From: Cohaesibacter sp.
Lineage (GTDB): Bacteria; Pseudomonadota; Alphaproteobacteria; Rhizobiales; Cohaesibacteraceae
DNA: 64,000 nt
Assembly: GCA_025210795.1 (NCBI GenBank)
Contig: JAOAQZ010000038.1
Coordinates: 19,861-83,860 of the forward strand
Direction of reading: 5' to 3'
Each line of letters begins with the position of its first letter. Within the stretch, counting starts at the first letter, position 1. Made by a program: the position numbers and the translations under genes. Positions 25,642 to 34,791 of this stretch are shown here, piece after piece. The notes beneath the pieces are model-generated. The model searched no databases, was not told the DNA's origin, and saw nothing but the letters and a program-made list of their open reading frames with translations.

Positions 25642-26934
25642 TTAGACTTCTTCACCGCGAGACGCGAGAATTGTGTCTTCCAGCGTACGCAGGCCGGTGC
25701 GGGTCGCATTGACCATACACGCCATGTTGCCCGGAGCATGCTGGTTGGCAAGCATCAGCTCGTGCGCCTTTGGAATCTGCTCCCAGGAGAAAACCTCGGA
25801 CATGCAAGGATCCACCTGACGATTGATCACCATCTGGTTGGCAGCCATAGACTGTTTCAGATGGGCAAAGTGAGAACCCTGAACACGCTTCTGATGCATC
25901 CAGACATAGCGGGCATCCATGGTCAGGTTAAAGCCTGATGTACCGGCACAGAACACGATCATGCCACCACGCTTGGTGATAAAGGTCGAGGTCGGGAAGG
26001 TTGCTTCACCGGGATGCTCGAACACCATATCGACATTGTTGCCTTTGCCGGTGATGTCCCAGATCGCTTTACCGAATTTGCGAACTTCCTTGAACCATTC
26101 TTTATATTCGTCGGAATTCACCGGCGGCAATTGGCCCCAGCAGGTGAAATCCTTACGGTTCAAGACGCCGCGAGCACCAAGGCTCATCACATAATCGCGC
26201 TTGGTTTCGTCGGAGATCACACCGATCGCATTGGCGCCAGCCGCTGCAGCAATCTGCACACCAAACACGCCAAGACCGCCAGAAGCGCCCCAGATCAGAA
26301 CATTCTGGCCGGGCTTGAGGTCATGGGGAGCATGGCCAAACAGCATGCGGTAAGCGGTTGCCAGTGTCAGAACATAGCAGGAGCTTTCTTCCCAAGTCAG
26401 ATGCTTGGGACGTGGCATCAGCTGCTGGGCCTGAACGCGAGAGAACTGCGCGAAAGATCCATCGGGAGTTTCATAACCCCAAATGCGCTGAGTTGGCGAA
26501 TACATAGGATCGCCACCATTACACTCCTCATCGTCACCGTCATCCTGGTTACAGTGAATGACAACCTCGTCGCCCACTTTCCAGTTTTTCACCTTACGGC
26601 CAACAGCCCAGACGATACCGGACGCATCAGACCCTGCAATATGATAAGGGTTTTTGTGAACATCCAGAGGAGAGATTGGCTCACCCAAGCCAGCCCAAAC
26701 ACCATTATAGTTGACGCCAGCGGCCATGTTGAGAACCAACACTTCGTGGCTATCCAGCTCCCAGGTTGGAACCACTTCCAGCTGGAAGGATTTTTCCGGG
26801 GTGCCATGGCGTTCTTTACGAATCGCCCATCCATACATTTCTTTCGGCACATGCCCCAAGGGTGGGATCTCACCGAGTTCATAAAGGTCTTTTTTCTCGC
26901 CGGTTGTACCTTGAGCAAGGAGTTCTTCAGCCAT
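25642..26934 (-). CDS. ccr: Crotonyl-CoA carboxylase/reductase
   Basis: Key enzyme of the ethylmalonyl-CoA pathway, which reduces and carboxylates crotonyl-CoA with NADPH and CO2 to ethylmalonyl-CoA. The 430-residue length is typical. AGGAGGAG precedes the ATG. Features of the medium-chain reductase fold are the GroES-like N-terminal half (AAGVNYNGVWAGLGEPIS, HIAGSDASGIVWAVG), the acidic insert CNQDDGDDEECNGGDPM characteristic of Ccr, and the nucleotide-binding VLIWGASGGLGVFGVQIA. It is divergent from ecm, the next-but-one enzyme of the same pathway, with about 325 bp between the starts. The promoter contains symmetric TTGCA-type sequence. Confidence 0.97.
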   Translation of the reverse strand: MAEELLAQGTTGEKKDLYELGEIPPLGHVPKEMYGWAIRKERHGTPEKSFQLEVVPTWELDSHEVLVLNMAAGVNYNGVWAGLGEPISPLDVHKNPYHIAGSDASGIVWAVGRKVKNWKVGDEVVIHCNQDDGDDEECNGGDPMYSPTQRIWGYETPDGSFAQFSRVQAQQLMPRPKHLTWEESSCYVLTLATAYRMLFGHAPHDLKPGQNVLIWGASGGLGVFGVQIAAAAGANAIGVISDETKRDYVMSLGARGVLNRKDFTCWGQLPPVNSDEYKEWFKEVRKFGKAIWDITGKGNNVDMVFEHPGEATFPTSTFITKRGGMIVFCAGTSGFNLTMDARYVWMHQKRVQGSHFAHLKQSMAANQMVINRQVDPCMSEVFSWEQIPKAHELMLANQHAPGNMACMVNATRTGLRTLEDTILASRGEEV

Positions 26935-27260
26935 TCTGCTCCTCCTGATGGTCTTACTCTGAATTGATCTATGTCATATTGCATTGCAACATAGACTGAA
27001 TGTCAAGAGACAATTTATAACGCTGTCGCGAAACTATCTTAAATTATTTCATAGAATGATATGCGTCTTATTGCCAATTTGCATTTTGCGCATGCGAAGA
27101 AGACTATGCGTCATGCCTCTCAGGCGCTATAAGATGATCTATAGAGGCAAACGCAAAGGCGACCCTGTGGGAAGAGGGTAGATTGCCGCAGGATAAATGG
27201 CTTGTTGAAACAAACCGACCTGAAATGCGTGGATAAGATTTTGTGACGGGAGAAGTTGTC
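26935..27260. promoter_or_regulatory. Divergent ccr/ecm promoter region
   Basis: This 326-bp region drives both pathway genes. It contains CTATGT (26969-26974) and ACATAG (26989-26994) flanking TTGCATTGCAA at 26979-26989, and a second TTTGCATTTTGCG-type sequence near 27078. TTGCAA half-sites recall the boxes reported for ScfR/RamB-type regulators of acyl-CoA metabolism; that link is inferred. No gene is visible in the region. Confidence 0.45.
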
Positions 27261-29270
27261 ATGACCACTACAGGGACTAAGGATCCAAAAACCATCAATG
27301 GCGCTGCGCCAAAAGATCGCCCCTGGATTTTCCGCACCTATGCGGGCCATTCAACCGCGCGCGATTCCAATGCCCTGTATCGCATGAACCTGTCGAAAGG
27401 ACAGACCGGCCTGTCCGTTGCCTTTGATCTACCAACACAAACAGGCTATGACCCCGATCATTCCCTCTCGCGCGGGGAAGTGGGCAAGGTGGGCGTGCCC
27501 ATTGCCCATATTGGTGACATGCGGGCGCTGTTTGACCAGATCCCTCTGGAGCAAATGAACACCTCCATGACGATCAATGCCACCGCTGCCTGGCTGCTGT
27601 CTCTCTATATTGCGGTGGCAGATGAGCAAGGCGCGGACCGCTCCAAGCTGGCGGGCACAACGCAAAATGATCTGATTAAAGAATATCTCTCACGCGGCAC
27701 CTATGTCTTCCCGCCAGCCCCGTCCCTGCGGCTGACCACCGATATTATCGGCTTTACCTACCGCGAAATGCCTAAATTCAACCCCATGAATGTATGCTCC
27801 TACCATCTGCAAGAAGCAGGGGCGACACCGGTTCAGGAACTGGCCTACGCTTTGTCCACAGCCATTGCGGTGCTGGATGCGGTAAAAGAAACCGGAGCAA
27901 TTTCTGAAGAAGATTTCCCCAAGGCCGTAGGCCGGATCTCTTTCTTCGTCAATGCTGGCATGCGCTTTGTGACCGAAATCTGCAAAATGCGCGCCTTTGT
28001 TGATCTGTGGGATGAAATCTGCGTCGAACGCTATGGCGTTACAGAAGAAAAATACCGCCGCTTCCGCTATGGCGTGCAGGTCAACAGCCTTGGCCTCACC
28101 GAACAGCAGCCGGAAAACAACGTTTATCGCGTTCTCATTGAAATGCTGGCGGTTGTTCTTTCCAAAAAAGCCCGTGCCCGCGCAGTTCAGCTCCCCGCAT
28201 GGAACGAAGCTCTGGGCTTGCCGCGTCCATGGGACCAGCAATGGTCCCTGCGCATGCAACAGATCATGGCCTTTGAATCCGACCTTCTGGAATATGGCGA
28301 TATCTTCGACGGCTCCAAAGAAATTGATGCCAAGGTAGAAGCGCTGAAAAGTGAAGCCAGAGCCGAAATGGCCCGCATCGAGGAAATGGGCGGCGCTGTC
28401 TCTGCCATTGAATCAAGCTATATGAAGCAAAAACTGGTTGAATCGAACGCCAAGCGTCTGGAAGGCATCGAATCGGGCAACCAGACTTTGGTTGGCGTTA
28501 ACAAATTCATGGAAAGTGAACCCTCCCCTCTTGCCTCGGGCGAGGACAGCGGCATCCTGACCGTTGATCCACAGGTAGAAGAGGAAGCTGTGGAAAATCT
28601 CAAGGCCTGGCGCACCGCTCGCGACGATGCGGCTGTGAAAGCCACTTTGGATGCCCTGCGCAAAGCCGCCCAGTCCGGTGAGAATATCATGGAGCCCTCC
28701 ATTGCTTGCGCTAAGGCTGGCGTCACAACCGGCGAATGGGGGCAAGTTCTGCGCGATGTCTTTGGCGAATATCGCGCCCCAACCGGCGTTGGCAAAGCGG
28801 CTCGCACCGATGGCGATGATCTGGAAGATGTGCGCGTAGCCGTCAATGAAGCGTCTGATAAGCTCGGTCGCCGCCTTAAAATTCTGGTCGGCAAGCCCGG
28901 ACTTGATGGCCATTCAAATGGCGCTGAGCAGATCGCTGTGCGCGCGCGCGATAGCGGCATGGAAGTGGTCTATCAAGGCATTCGCCTTACCCCAGAGCAA
29001 ATCGTCAACACCGCTTTGGAAGAAGGGGTGCATGTGGTTGGTCTCTCTATCCTCTCCGGCTCCCATCTGGCACTGGTTGGCGATGTGATGGAGCAAATGA
29101 AAGCGGCAGAACTGGATGATGTTCCCGTGATTGTCGGCGGCATCATCCCGCCAGCCGATGCCGAGACGCTGAAAGGCTATGGTGTGGCGCAGGTCTATAC
29201 GCCAAAAGATTTCCAGCTTAACGAAATCATGAAAGACATCGCGCAATTGACCGCCAGTCAGGCAGGATAA
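27261..29270 (+). CDS. ecm: Ethylmalonyl-CoA mutase (adenosylcobalamin-dependent)
   Basis: Rearranges ethylmalonyl-CoA to methylsuccinyl-CoA in the ethylmalonyl-CoA pathway. The ATG at 27261 has GGGAG 8 bases upstream; GTG 27243 is less likely. The 669-residue protein has the substrate barrel (TYAGHSTARDSNALYRMNL, GLSVAFDLPTQTGYDPDH, NTSMTINATAAWLLSLYI) and a C-terminal B12 domain with the DxHxxG-type motif in GKPGLDGHSNGAEQIAV and an SILSGSH loop. Its closeness to methylmalonyl-CoA mutase makes the family firm. The specific name rests on the pairing with ccr and on the single-polypeptide length of about 670. It ends before a terminator. Confidence 0.93.
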   Translation: MTTTGTKDPKTINGAAPKDRPWIFRTYAGHSTARDSNALYRMNLSKGQTGLSVAFDLPTQTGYDPDHSLSRGEVGKVGVPIAHIGDMRALFDQIPLEQMNTSMTINATAAWLLSLYIAVADEQGADRSKLAGTTQNDLIKEYLSRGTYVFPPAPSLRLTTDIIGFTYREMPKFNPMNVCSYHLQEAGATPVQELAYALSTAIAVLDAVKETGAISEEDFPKAVGRISFFVNAGMRFVTEICKMRAFVDLWDEICVERYGVTEEKYRRFRYGVQVNSLGLTEQQPENNVYRVLIEMLAVVLSKKARARAVQLPAWNEALGLPRPWDQQWSLRMQQIMAFESDLLEYGDIFDGSKEIDAKVEALKSEARAEMARIEEMGGAVSAIESSYMKQKLVESNAKRLEGIESGNQTLVGVNKFMESEPSPLASGEDSGILTVDPQVEEEAVENLKAWRTARDDAAVKATLDALRKAAQSGENIMEPSIACAKAGVTTGEWGQVLRDVFGEYRAPTGVGKAARTDGDDLEDVRVAVNEASDKLGRRLKILVGKPGLDGHSNGAEQIAVRARDSGMEVVYQGIRLTPEQIVNTALEEGVHVVGLSILSGSHLALVGDVMEQMKAAELDDVPVIVGGIIPPADAETLKGYGVAQVYTPKDFQLNEIMKDIAQLTASQAG

Positions 29271-29305
29271 GCGCTGCTTTCAAAAGCCAAAATTCAAAAC
29301 ACATT

Positions 29306-29339
29306 AAAGAAGCGGATGCCAATGGCATCCGCTTCTTTT
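29306..29339 (+). terminator. Intrinsic terminator after ecm
   Basis: AAAGAAGCGGATGCC and GGCATCCGCTTCTTT form a perfect 15-bp stem with an AAT loop and a T-rich end. Confidence 0.9.
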
Positions 29340-29364
29340 GTAGGATTTTTCGGCAAGATTGGCT

Positions 29365-30465
29365 CTAGAACAACTGGGCCTGAATATGATTGAGCAAATC
29401 GGCTGCCCGCACAGGCCGCTGCTGCCAAGCGGCAAAAAGAGGCATATGCGCAGGGGCTGCATCTGACGAGATGGCAATCATCGGGATCGCCCGGATCTCT
29501 GAAGACAGGTCAATCTCCCGCGCCAAATCCCATCCTCCCATTTCCGGCATACGAATATCGATAAAAATCAAATCCGGCTTATTTGTCTCAAGGCTGTGCA
29601 AGGCCTGTTTGCCCGATAACGCATGCAGTACCCGGATGTTCATCGCTTTGAGCATCTCTCCCATAATAAGGTGGTTGGTTTTGTTATCATCCACCACCAA
29701 AATAGTGAGCGCAGCAAGACGATCCGCCAGATCTTGCGGTCCTGCAAAGGGCAGCTCTTCACATGTTTGATCGGAGAAGACGGGCACAAGCGGCAAGAGA
29801 ATGCGAAAACAGGCCCCGTGGGGCAAGTTGGCTTTGGCCGTAAGAGTTCCCCCCATCACCGAGATGATGTTTCTGGCGCTCCACAATCCCAGCCCGTCCC
29901 CGCTTTTGTCCTGATGATTGCTGCCGCGCTGATAGGGCATAAACAGATGCTCGGCACTATCCTCTCCAAAGCCCGGACCGGTATCACATAAGCAAAGCTC
30001 AAGCTGCTGGCTTTCATGATCAAGACCGCAAGTTAAAAAGATATCCGCTCCCTCCCCATAATGAAGCGCATTATCCAAAAGCAAAATCAGCACCCGATGC
30101 AATTGGGCCTGATCGAGCACGATGGGGGGAAGCTGGGCAATATCTTCATCAATGGTCAGCGAAAAACTGGCCTTGCTGCTATGGGCAAGCCCTAAGGCAA
30201 GAGTGCGAAAATCATCAAGACATTCATGAAGCAAAATACCTTGCCCGCACGGAAGCGCAGGCCGGCGAACACCCCCATCCATAATAGCAAGGGCATTGTC
30301 AGCCGCCAAATGAATAGCATCAACCAAATGGCCCACCTGATCAGGATCCGGAGAGCTTTTGATCAAATTGCTTAAAGAGATAACGGCGCTGATATGGGTG
30401 CGCAAATCATGATGCAGGCTCTCTTCCTGCGGAAGGGTAGGAGCAATTTTTGTCTTCTTTGGCAT
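29365..30465 (-). CDS. Small hybrid histidine kinase / response-regulator protein without sensor domain
   Basis: A 366-residue cytosolic signalling protein. The ATG at 30465 has GAGGA upstream; a GTG at 30483 would add six residues. It starts almost directly with a short dimerisation helix carrying the phospho-acceptor His19 (HHDLRTHISAVI), then an HATPase domain with the N box LLLDNALHYGEGA and G boxes CDTGPGFGED and GDGLGLWSARNI. A receiver domain follows, with the phospho-acceptor Asp in LIFIDIRMPEMGGWD. No sensor, membrane or HAMP part is present, so input must come from a partner or a bound protein. No cognate regulator lies next to it. Output is unknown. Confidence 0.88.
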   Translation of the reverse strand: MPKKTKIAPTLPQEESLHHDLRTHISAVISLSNLIKSSPDPDQVGHLVDAIHLAADNALAIMDGGVRRPALPCGQGILLHECLDDFRTLALGLAHSSKASFSLTIDEDIAQLPPIVLDQAQLHRVLILLLDNALHYGEGADIFLTCGLDHESQQLELCLCDTGPGFGEDSAEHLFMPYQRGSNHQDKSGDGLGLWSARNIISVMGGTLTAKANLPHGACFRILLPLVPVFSDQTCEELPFAGPQDLADRLAALTILVVDDNKTNHLIMGEMLKAMNIRVLHALSGKQALHSLETNKPDLIFIDIRMPEMGGWDLAREIDLSSEIRAIPMIAISSDAAPAHMPLFAAWQQRPVRAADLLNHIQAQLF

Positions 30466-30751
30466 ACCATTCCTCGGCTGCACAGCATTGCAGAGCGCCT
30501 TTCATTCCAACACCCTGTTGTCGCACACCAAAACAAGAGAGCGGAATTAAGGTCGCAAACCAGCGAATATTTGACGCCAGTATAAGAGCAATTTCCTACC
30601 ACTCCAATAAAGCCTTTTTGGGGCCTGTGCACTATGGGCTTTTGTGCAGCTCCATCTTGCTCTATTGTCTTTAAGTGGAAGACATATCCCCTCCCCCTTC
30701 CCGAAGGCCACGCTCCGCTGGCCCAGCTACCCTCCAAGCTCGAGACAAAAC

Positions 30752-31702
30752 ATGGTTGATATCTTCTCTCTTGTTTTCCCCATTTTCGGGCTAATCGCCG
30801 TTGGTTATGTCCTTGTTACAAGCGGCATTTTGCCTCTTGCCTCTGGCAATGCCTTATCCAAATTCGTATTCACCCTGCCCATTCCGCTGCTTATTTTCAA
30901 AGCTCTGGCCACCAGCGACCCATCCGCACAATCCCCATGGCTTTTGTGGCTCACATATTTCGGCTCAGTCTTTGTGATCTGGTCTCTGGGAATGATAAGT
31001 GTGCAGCTTTTCTTCGGGCGGCGCGGATCTGTCTTGGTGGTTGCAGGTATCTCCGCAGCATTTTCCAATCTGGTTCTTCTGGGCATTCCCATTGTCTCAG
31101 GCGTCTATGGAGACAAAGGCCTTGTCCCGCTTTTATTGCTTCTCTCCATCCACCTGCCGATTATGATGCTAACAAGCTCGGTGCTGGTCGAATATTACGG
31201 CACAGAAGGAGAAGACCCGAAAGCGAAAAGATCCTGGGGCGCCATGATCAAGCGCGTGGCGCTGGGCCTTATTCAAAATCCGATCATCATTGGCATCCTC
31301 TCAGGCGGTCTTTGGGGCATTATGGGATGGCCCATTCCCCATCTGGCAGGCCTTGTCATTGACAAGATTGTCCCCACTGCCGTGCCTCTTGCCCTGATCG
31401 CCATGGGAATGGGACTCAAACAATATGGCCTAAGAGGCCATATCGCGCCGGGTTTTGTGCTGGCCTTGCTCAAAACCATGGCCTTTCCCGCGCTTCTTTA
31501 TGTCCTTGTTTTCTGGGTCATGCCGATGGATCCCCTCTGGGCGGGAGCGCTTGTGCTGGGCGCAGCCAGCCCGACAGGGGTAAACGCCTATTTGCTCGCA
31601 GATCATTTCAAAGTGGGGCACGGCCTTGCGGCCAATTCAATCACCCTATCAGTGCTTTTGGGTCTCATCACGCTGCCCTTCTGGCTAACTGTGGTCACTT
31701 AG
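30752..31702 (+). CDS. AEC-family (auxin efflux carrier-like) permease
   Basis: An inner-membrane secondary transporter of the AEC/BASS-like superfamily, about 316 residues with roughly ten helices. ATG 30752 begins MVDIFSLVFPIFGLIAVGYV, the typical family start; a longer frame from 30644 is not supported. The conserved crossing regions include SNLVLLGIPIVSGVYGD and AASPTGVNAYLLADHF. Bacterial relatives move malonate, malate or similar anions, but specificity cannot be inferred. Its end overlaps the end of gluQ by eight bases on the other strand. Confidence 0.88.
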   Translation: MVDIFSLVFPIFGLIAVGYVLVTSGILPLASGNALSKFVFTLPIPLLIFKALATSDPSAQSPWLLWLTYFGSVFVIWSLGMISVQLFFGRRGSVLVVAGISAAFSNLVLLGIPIVSGVYGDKGLVPLLLLLSIHLPIMMLTSSVLVEYYGTEGEDPKAKRSWGAMIKRVALGLIQNPIIIGILSGGLWGIMGWPIPHLAGLVIDKIVPTAVPLALIAMGMGLKQYGLRGHIAPGFVLALLKTMAFPALLYVLVFWVMPMDPLWAGALVLGAASPTGVNAYLLADHFKVGHGLAANSITLSVLLGLITLPFWLTVVT

Positions 31703-32612
31703 GAACAGCACCTTCTCCCATTGCCAGATCTTCATCTGTGATCTCAATCATTGTCTTGATATCCCGCAGCGTTGTGCCACTTTCGCGCAGATGAGCAAGG
31801 CTCAAATCCTGCCGGGATTTGGATAATTTCTCACCCCATGCATTATTGATAAGGCGGTGGTGATAATAGGTCGGTTGCGGCAGGTCCAGCAGTTCCTGAA
31901 GCAGGCGATGCAAACTGGTGGCCCAAAACAAATCAAGACCGCGCACGCAGTGGGTAATCCCTTGCGCAGCATCATCCAGCACAACGGACAAATGATAAGA
32001 CGTTAGGCAATCTTTGCGCGCCAGAATAACATCCCCCCACGCGGCCGGGTCCGCCATTACCTTACCCCCGATAACATGCGCTCCTTCAAGGCCAGCCCCC
32101 TGCTCGCGCCAGAAAAGGGGCAAATCCGCCCCAATCTCACAAAGCGCACGCCCCATATCAAGTCGCAACGCACTGGGCGCACCATCCTCCTTACTTTCTT
32201 TGTCATAAAGCAGATCACGAGGATAGAGCGGCGCGCCATCCGGATCACAAGGATAGGCCTCTTCTAAGCTTTCTTGAGCGCACAAAACCGCTTGTTTGAT
32301 ATCCTTGCGCGAAGCACTTGAAGAATAGATCAAATCCTTTTGGGCAAGCCTTTCAAGCTGCCCACTATACTGCTCAAAGCGGCTTGATTGATAAAGAACC
32401 GGCTCTTCCCATTCAAGGCCGAGCCATTCCAGATCCATCAGCATTTGCGCGCGCCGCTCAGGGGTGCAGCGGATGACATCAATATCTTCCATACGCAGCA
32501 AAAATCGCCCACCAAGCCGTTTTGCCAGCTCAAAATTGAGCAGAGCGGAGAAAGCATGGCCAAGATGAAGAGCCCCGTTGGGGCTGGGGGCAAATCTGAA
32601 AACCGGCTTCAT
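31695..32612 (-). CDS. gluQ: Glutamyl-Q tRNA(Asp) synthetase
   Basis: Attaches glutamate to the queuosine at the wobble position of tRNA-Asp. The 305-residue protein is a shortened class I GluRS catalytic domain. The HIGH-type motif is HLGH at 16-19, RMEDID follows, and the KMSKS-type motif is KLSKS near residue 265. No anticodon-binding domain is present, which separates it from GltX. The region that holds zinc-binding cysteines in E. coli GluQ-RS reads IYSSSASRKDI here, with no Cys, so the zinc site appears to be lost. It is convergent with the AEC gene and divergent from the glycosylase gene. Confidence 0.93.
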   Translation of the reverse strand: MKPVFRFAPSPNGALHLGHAFSALLNFELAKRLGGRFLLRMEDIDVIRCTPERRAQMLMDLEWLGLEWEEPVLYQSSRFEQYSGQLERLAQKDLIYSSSASRKDIKQAVLCAQESLEEAYPCDPDGAPLYPRDLLYDKESKEDGAPSALRLDMGRALCEIGADLPLFWREQGAGLEGAHVIGGKVMADPAAWGDVILARKDCLTSYHLSVVLDDAAQGITHCVRGLDLFWATSLHRLLQELLDLPQPTYYHHRLINNAWGEKLSKSRQDLSLAHLRESGTTLRDIKTMIEITDEDLAMGEGAVPK

Positions 32613-32702
32613 ATCAAGGTAATCTCATCAAAGGCTGGAAACAGGGCGTCATTCTTGATAGCTCAGGTAAGGTAAGGCGGCAAGGTAAAGGAGCTGACAC
32701 AG

Positions 32703-33341
32703 ATGAGACTGACCAACCAGGCAGATCTGGAAAAGGCTTTTGACAAACTGGCCGCTCTTGATCCGCGCCTTGCCTCTATCCGGTCTCAATGCGCGCCCAT
32801 TGCAATTCGCCAGCGGCCGCAAGGGCTTGAAGGACTGCTCGGCATCATCATCGCCCAGCAAGTCTCCGTTGCATCGGCCAAAGCCATCTCGGCGCGATTT
32901 AAGGAAGCATTTCCTCAGCTGACCGCCCGGCATCTTTCCAAGGCAAGTGACGACGACTTGCGCGCCTGTTCTCTCTCGCGCCCCAAAATCAAAACCATTC
33001 GCAAATTAGTCGAAGCGATTGACGATGGGTTTGATCTTTTAGTGCTGGCCGAGAAAAGCGCTGAAGAAGCTCATGCAGATCTGTGTAGCCTTCACGGGAT
33101 TGGGCCATGGACAGCTGAAATCTATCTACTCTTTTGCCTTGGACACAGAGATATTTTCCCCGCAGGCGATCTTGCCCTGCAAATCTCCCTTGCCTCTGTC
33201 TTGGGTCTTAAGGAAAAGCCGGACGCAAAAGAAACCGCCCGCCATGTGGCCGCCTTATGGGCACCAGAGCGAAGCGCCGCCGCTCACCTATTATGGGCCC
33301 ATTACCGGCACTTAAAACAAGGACGCGATGGGGTCCTTTAG
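32703..33341 (+). CDS. DNA-3-methyladenine glycosylase II-type (HhH-GPD) protein
   Basis: Removes alkylated bases from DNA. The 212-residue protein contains the HhH-GPD fold with the hairpin LCSLHGIGPWTAEIYL and the catalytic Asp in FPAGDLALQ. The region LLGIIIAQQVSVASAKAI is the conserved first helix pair. It lacks the N-terminal domain of E. coli AlkA, as in the short AlkA-like proteins of many alphaproteobacteria. No iron-sulfur cluster cysteines are seen, so it is not MutY or Nth. It stands alone between gluQ and dsbB. Confidence 0.9.
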   Translation: MRLTNQADLEKAFDKLAALDPRLASIRSQCAPIAIRQRPQGLEGLLGIIIAQQVSVASAKAISARFKEAFPQLTARHLSKASDDDLRACSLSRPKIKTIRKLVEAIDDGFDLLVLAEKSAEEAHADLCSLHGIGPWTAEIYLLFCLGHRDIFPAGDLALQISLASVLGLKEKPDAKETARHVAALWAPERSAAAHLLWAHYRHLKQGRDGVL

Positions 33342-33362
33342 AAAAGACCCAGCATCATTTTT

Positions 33363-33911
33363 CTATTTCTTGAGGATCTTATCAAGATAAGGCTGCGCAA
33401 ATCCGGCTGACAGCACCGCCCCGCCAATGGCAATGGCGGCGAGAATAGTGGACGCAACCACATTCCAGCCAGCAAAAGACAGGCCAAACATGCGCCAGGA
33501 TGCAGTGTTACAGCTCACAATCTTCACTTGCTGGATCTGGGCCAGCAAATCCCCTGCATTTTGGGTAATGGGAATGCCGCCACCGCAATCATTCGGACCA
33601 AGCCAGAAATCCCATTCTGCCCCGGCCTGATAGACCCCGATCCCGGCCCCATAAAGGATAACCGCAGCCAAAGCCAGAAAAACAAGACGAATGGCACGAG
33701 CGGACCATTGAAGGCGCATGGCAAGCAAAAGCCCTAGGGCAAAAGGCACCATGGCATAATGGGGATGACGCTGGGCAAGACACAATTTGCAAGGCACATA
33801 GCCGCCAATATGCTGAAAGCCCAAGGCCCCGCCAAGAAGGGACAAAGCGCCCAGAAGAAGCAAAATTGCCGCAAGCTTCTGCGTGATACCGACCGGTGCT
33901 GTCAAAGTCAT
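33363..33911 (-). CDS. dsbB: Disulfide bond formation protein B
   Basis: An inner-membrane quinone-linked oxidase that reoxidises DsbA. The 182-residue protein has four membrane helices, the first redox pair Cys41-Cys44 (VPCKLCLAQRHPHY), and the second pair Cys109 and Cys134 in NDCGGGIPIT and IVSCNTASW. This is the alphaproteobacterial form, in which the second pair lies in a longer periplasmic loop. It lies 93 bp after the yqaA-type gene on the same strand and may share its transcript. Confidence 0.92.
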   Translation of the reverse strand: MTLTAPVGITQKLAAILLLLGALSLLGGALGFQHIGGYVPCKLCLAQRHPHYAMVPFALGLLLAMRLQWSARAIRLVFLALAAVILYGAGIGVYQAGAEWDFWLGPNDCGGGIPITQNAGDLLAQIQQVKIVSCNTASWRMFGLSFAGWNVVASTILAAIAIGGAVLSAGFAQPYLDKILKK

Positions 33912-34004
33912 ATTCGCCCCATTCCTTCAGCGCCCAGCGCTTGCCTTCAGTCACCCGCCTTGCTCTCTTCACCAGAAAAATCCAAGGCAAGGCGGCCAAG
34001 CAAA

Positions 34005-34586
34005 TCAAATAAGATATTTGACCGCTACAAAACCACCAATCAATAAAGCCAGAGCGACGGTAAAAACAAGCCCCAAGCGCCGCTCTATAAAGTCGCGGAT
34101 TGGCGGACCAAGCCAATAAAGCAAGGCCGCCAGCACAAAGAAGCGAAGCCCTCTGGCAACAATAGAGGCAATGGTAAAGACGAAAAGGGGCAAACCAGTG
34201 GCACCCGATGCAATGGTGATCACTTTATAGGGGAAAGGTGTCAACCCTGCGATCAACACGATCCAGACACCCCATTCATTATAACGGGCTGCAAAATCTG
34301 AGAATTTCTCTGCATAGCCATAAAAACTCAAAATTGGCTGAGCGACTTGATCAAAGAGAAACGCCCCGATGAAATATCCAGCCAACCCACCCAGAACTGA
34401 CGCAACAGTACAAAGCGCGGCATAAATCCACGCCTTTTGCCGCTTGGCAATCACCATCGGAATGAGCAGGGTATCGGGCGGAATAGGAAAGACGGAACTT
34501 TCAACAAAGGACACAACCCCCAAGGCCCACCCAGCACGCGGGGAGCTTGCCAGAGACATGGTCCAGTCATAGAGTTTTCTCAACAT
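34005..34586 (-). CDS. YqaA-family membrane protein (DedA/SNARE-associated type)
   Basis: A 193-residue integral membrane protein of the YqaA branch of the DedA/VTT superfamily. It shows WALGVVSFVESSVFPIPPDTLLIPMVIA, the Glu/Pro-rich re-entrant motif of the family, GGLAGYFIGAFLF and the second re-entrant-type segment IAGLTPFPYKVITIASGATGL. Superfamily members move or flip lipids or act in membrane homeostasis; the role of YqaA itself is not settled. The ATG is preceded by no strong ribosome site. It lies upstream of dsbB on minus. Confidence 0.87.
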   Translation of the reverse strand: MLRKLYDWTMSLASSPRAGWALGVVSFVESSVFPIPPDTLLIPMVIAKRQKAWIYAALCTVASVLGGLAGYFIGAFLFDQVAQPILSFYGYAEKFSDFAARYNEWGVWIVLIAGLTPFPYKVITIASGATGLPLFVFTIASIVARGLRFFVLAALLYWLGPPIRDFIERRLGLVFTVALALLIGGFVAVKYLI

Positions 34587-34751
34587 GGCAGATCAGTCTT
34601 TCTTGATATCTCGGCGCCGAGAGGCACCAGATAAGTCCATCTTTCACACATCATACTTTTGCGTGAGCGCACCTTAATAAAGCCAGATGGCTGAAATGTT
34701 AAGGAGATTGAGAAATCGTGTTGAAGATGTGACAAAACACAATGTTATTTG

Positions 34752-34779
34752 TTGACGGGGAAAAATTATCTCCTATAGT
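34752..34779 (+). promoter_or_regulatory. Promoter of tRNA-Leu
   Basis: TTGACG (34752-34757) and TATAGT (34774-34779) with a 16-bp spacer lie 12 bases before the mature tRNA. They resemble the housekeeping consensus. Confidence 0.65.
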
Positions 34780-34791
34780 CCCTCCTCACGT

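Noticed and set aside
25443..25712. 89-residue plus-strand frame between the GNAT and ccr genes
   Set aside because: It runs through the ccr terminator and into ccr in antisense; there is no domain or conserved start.
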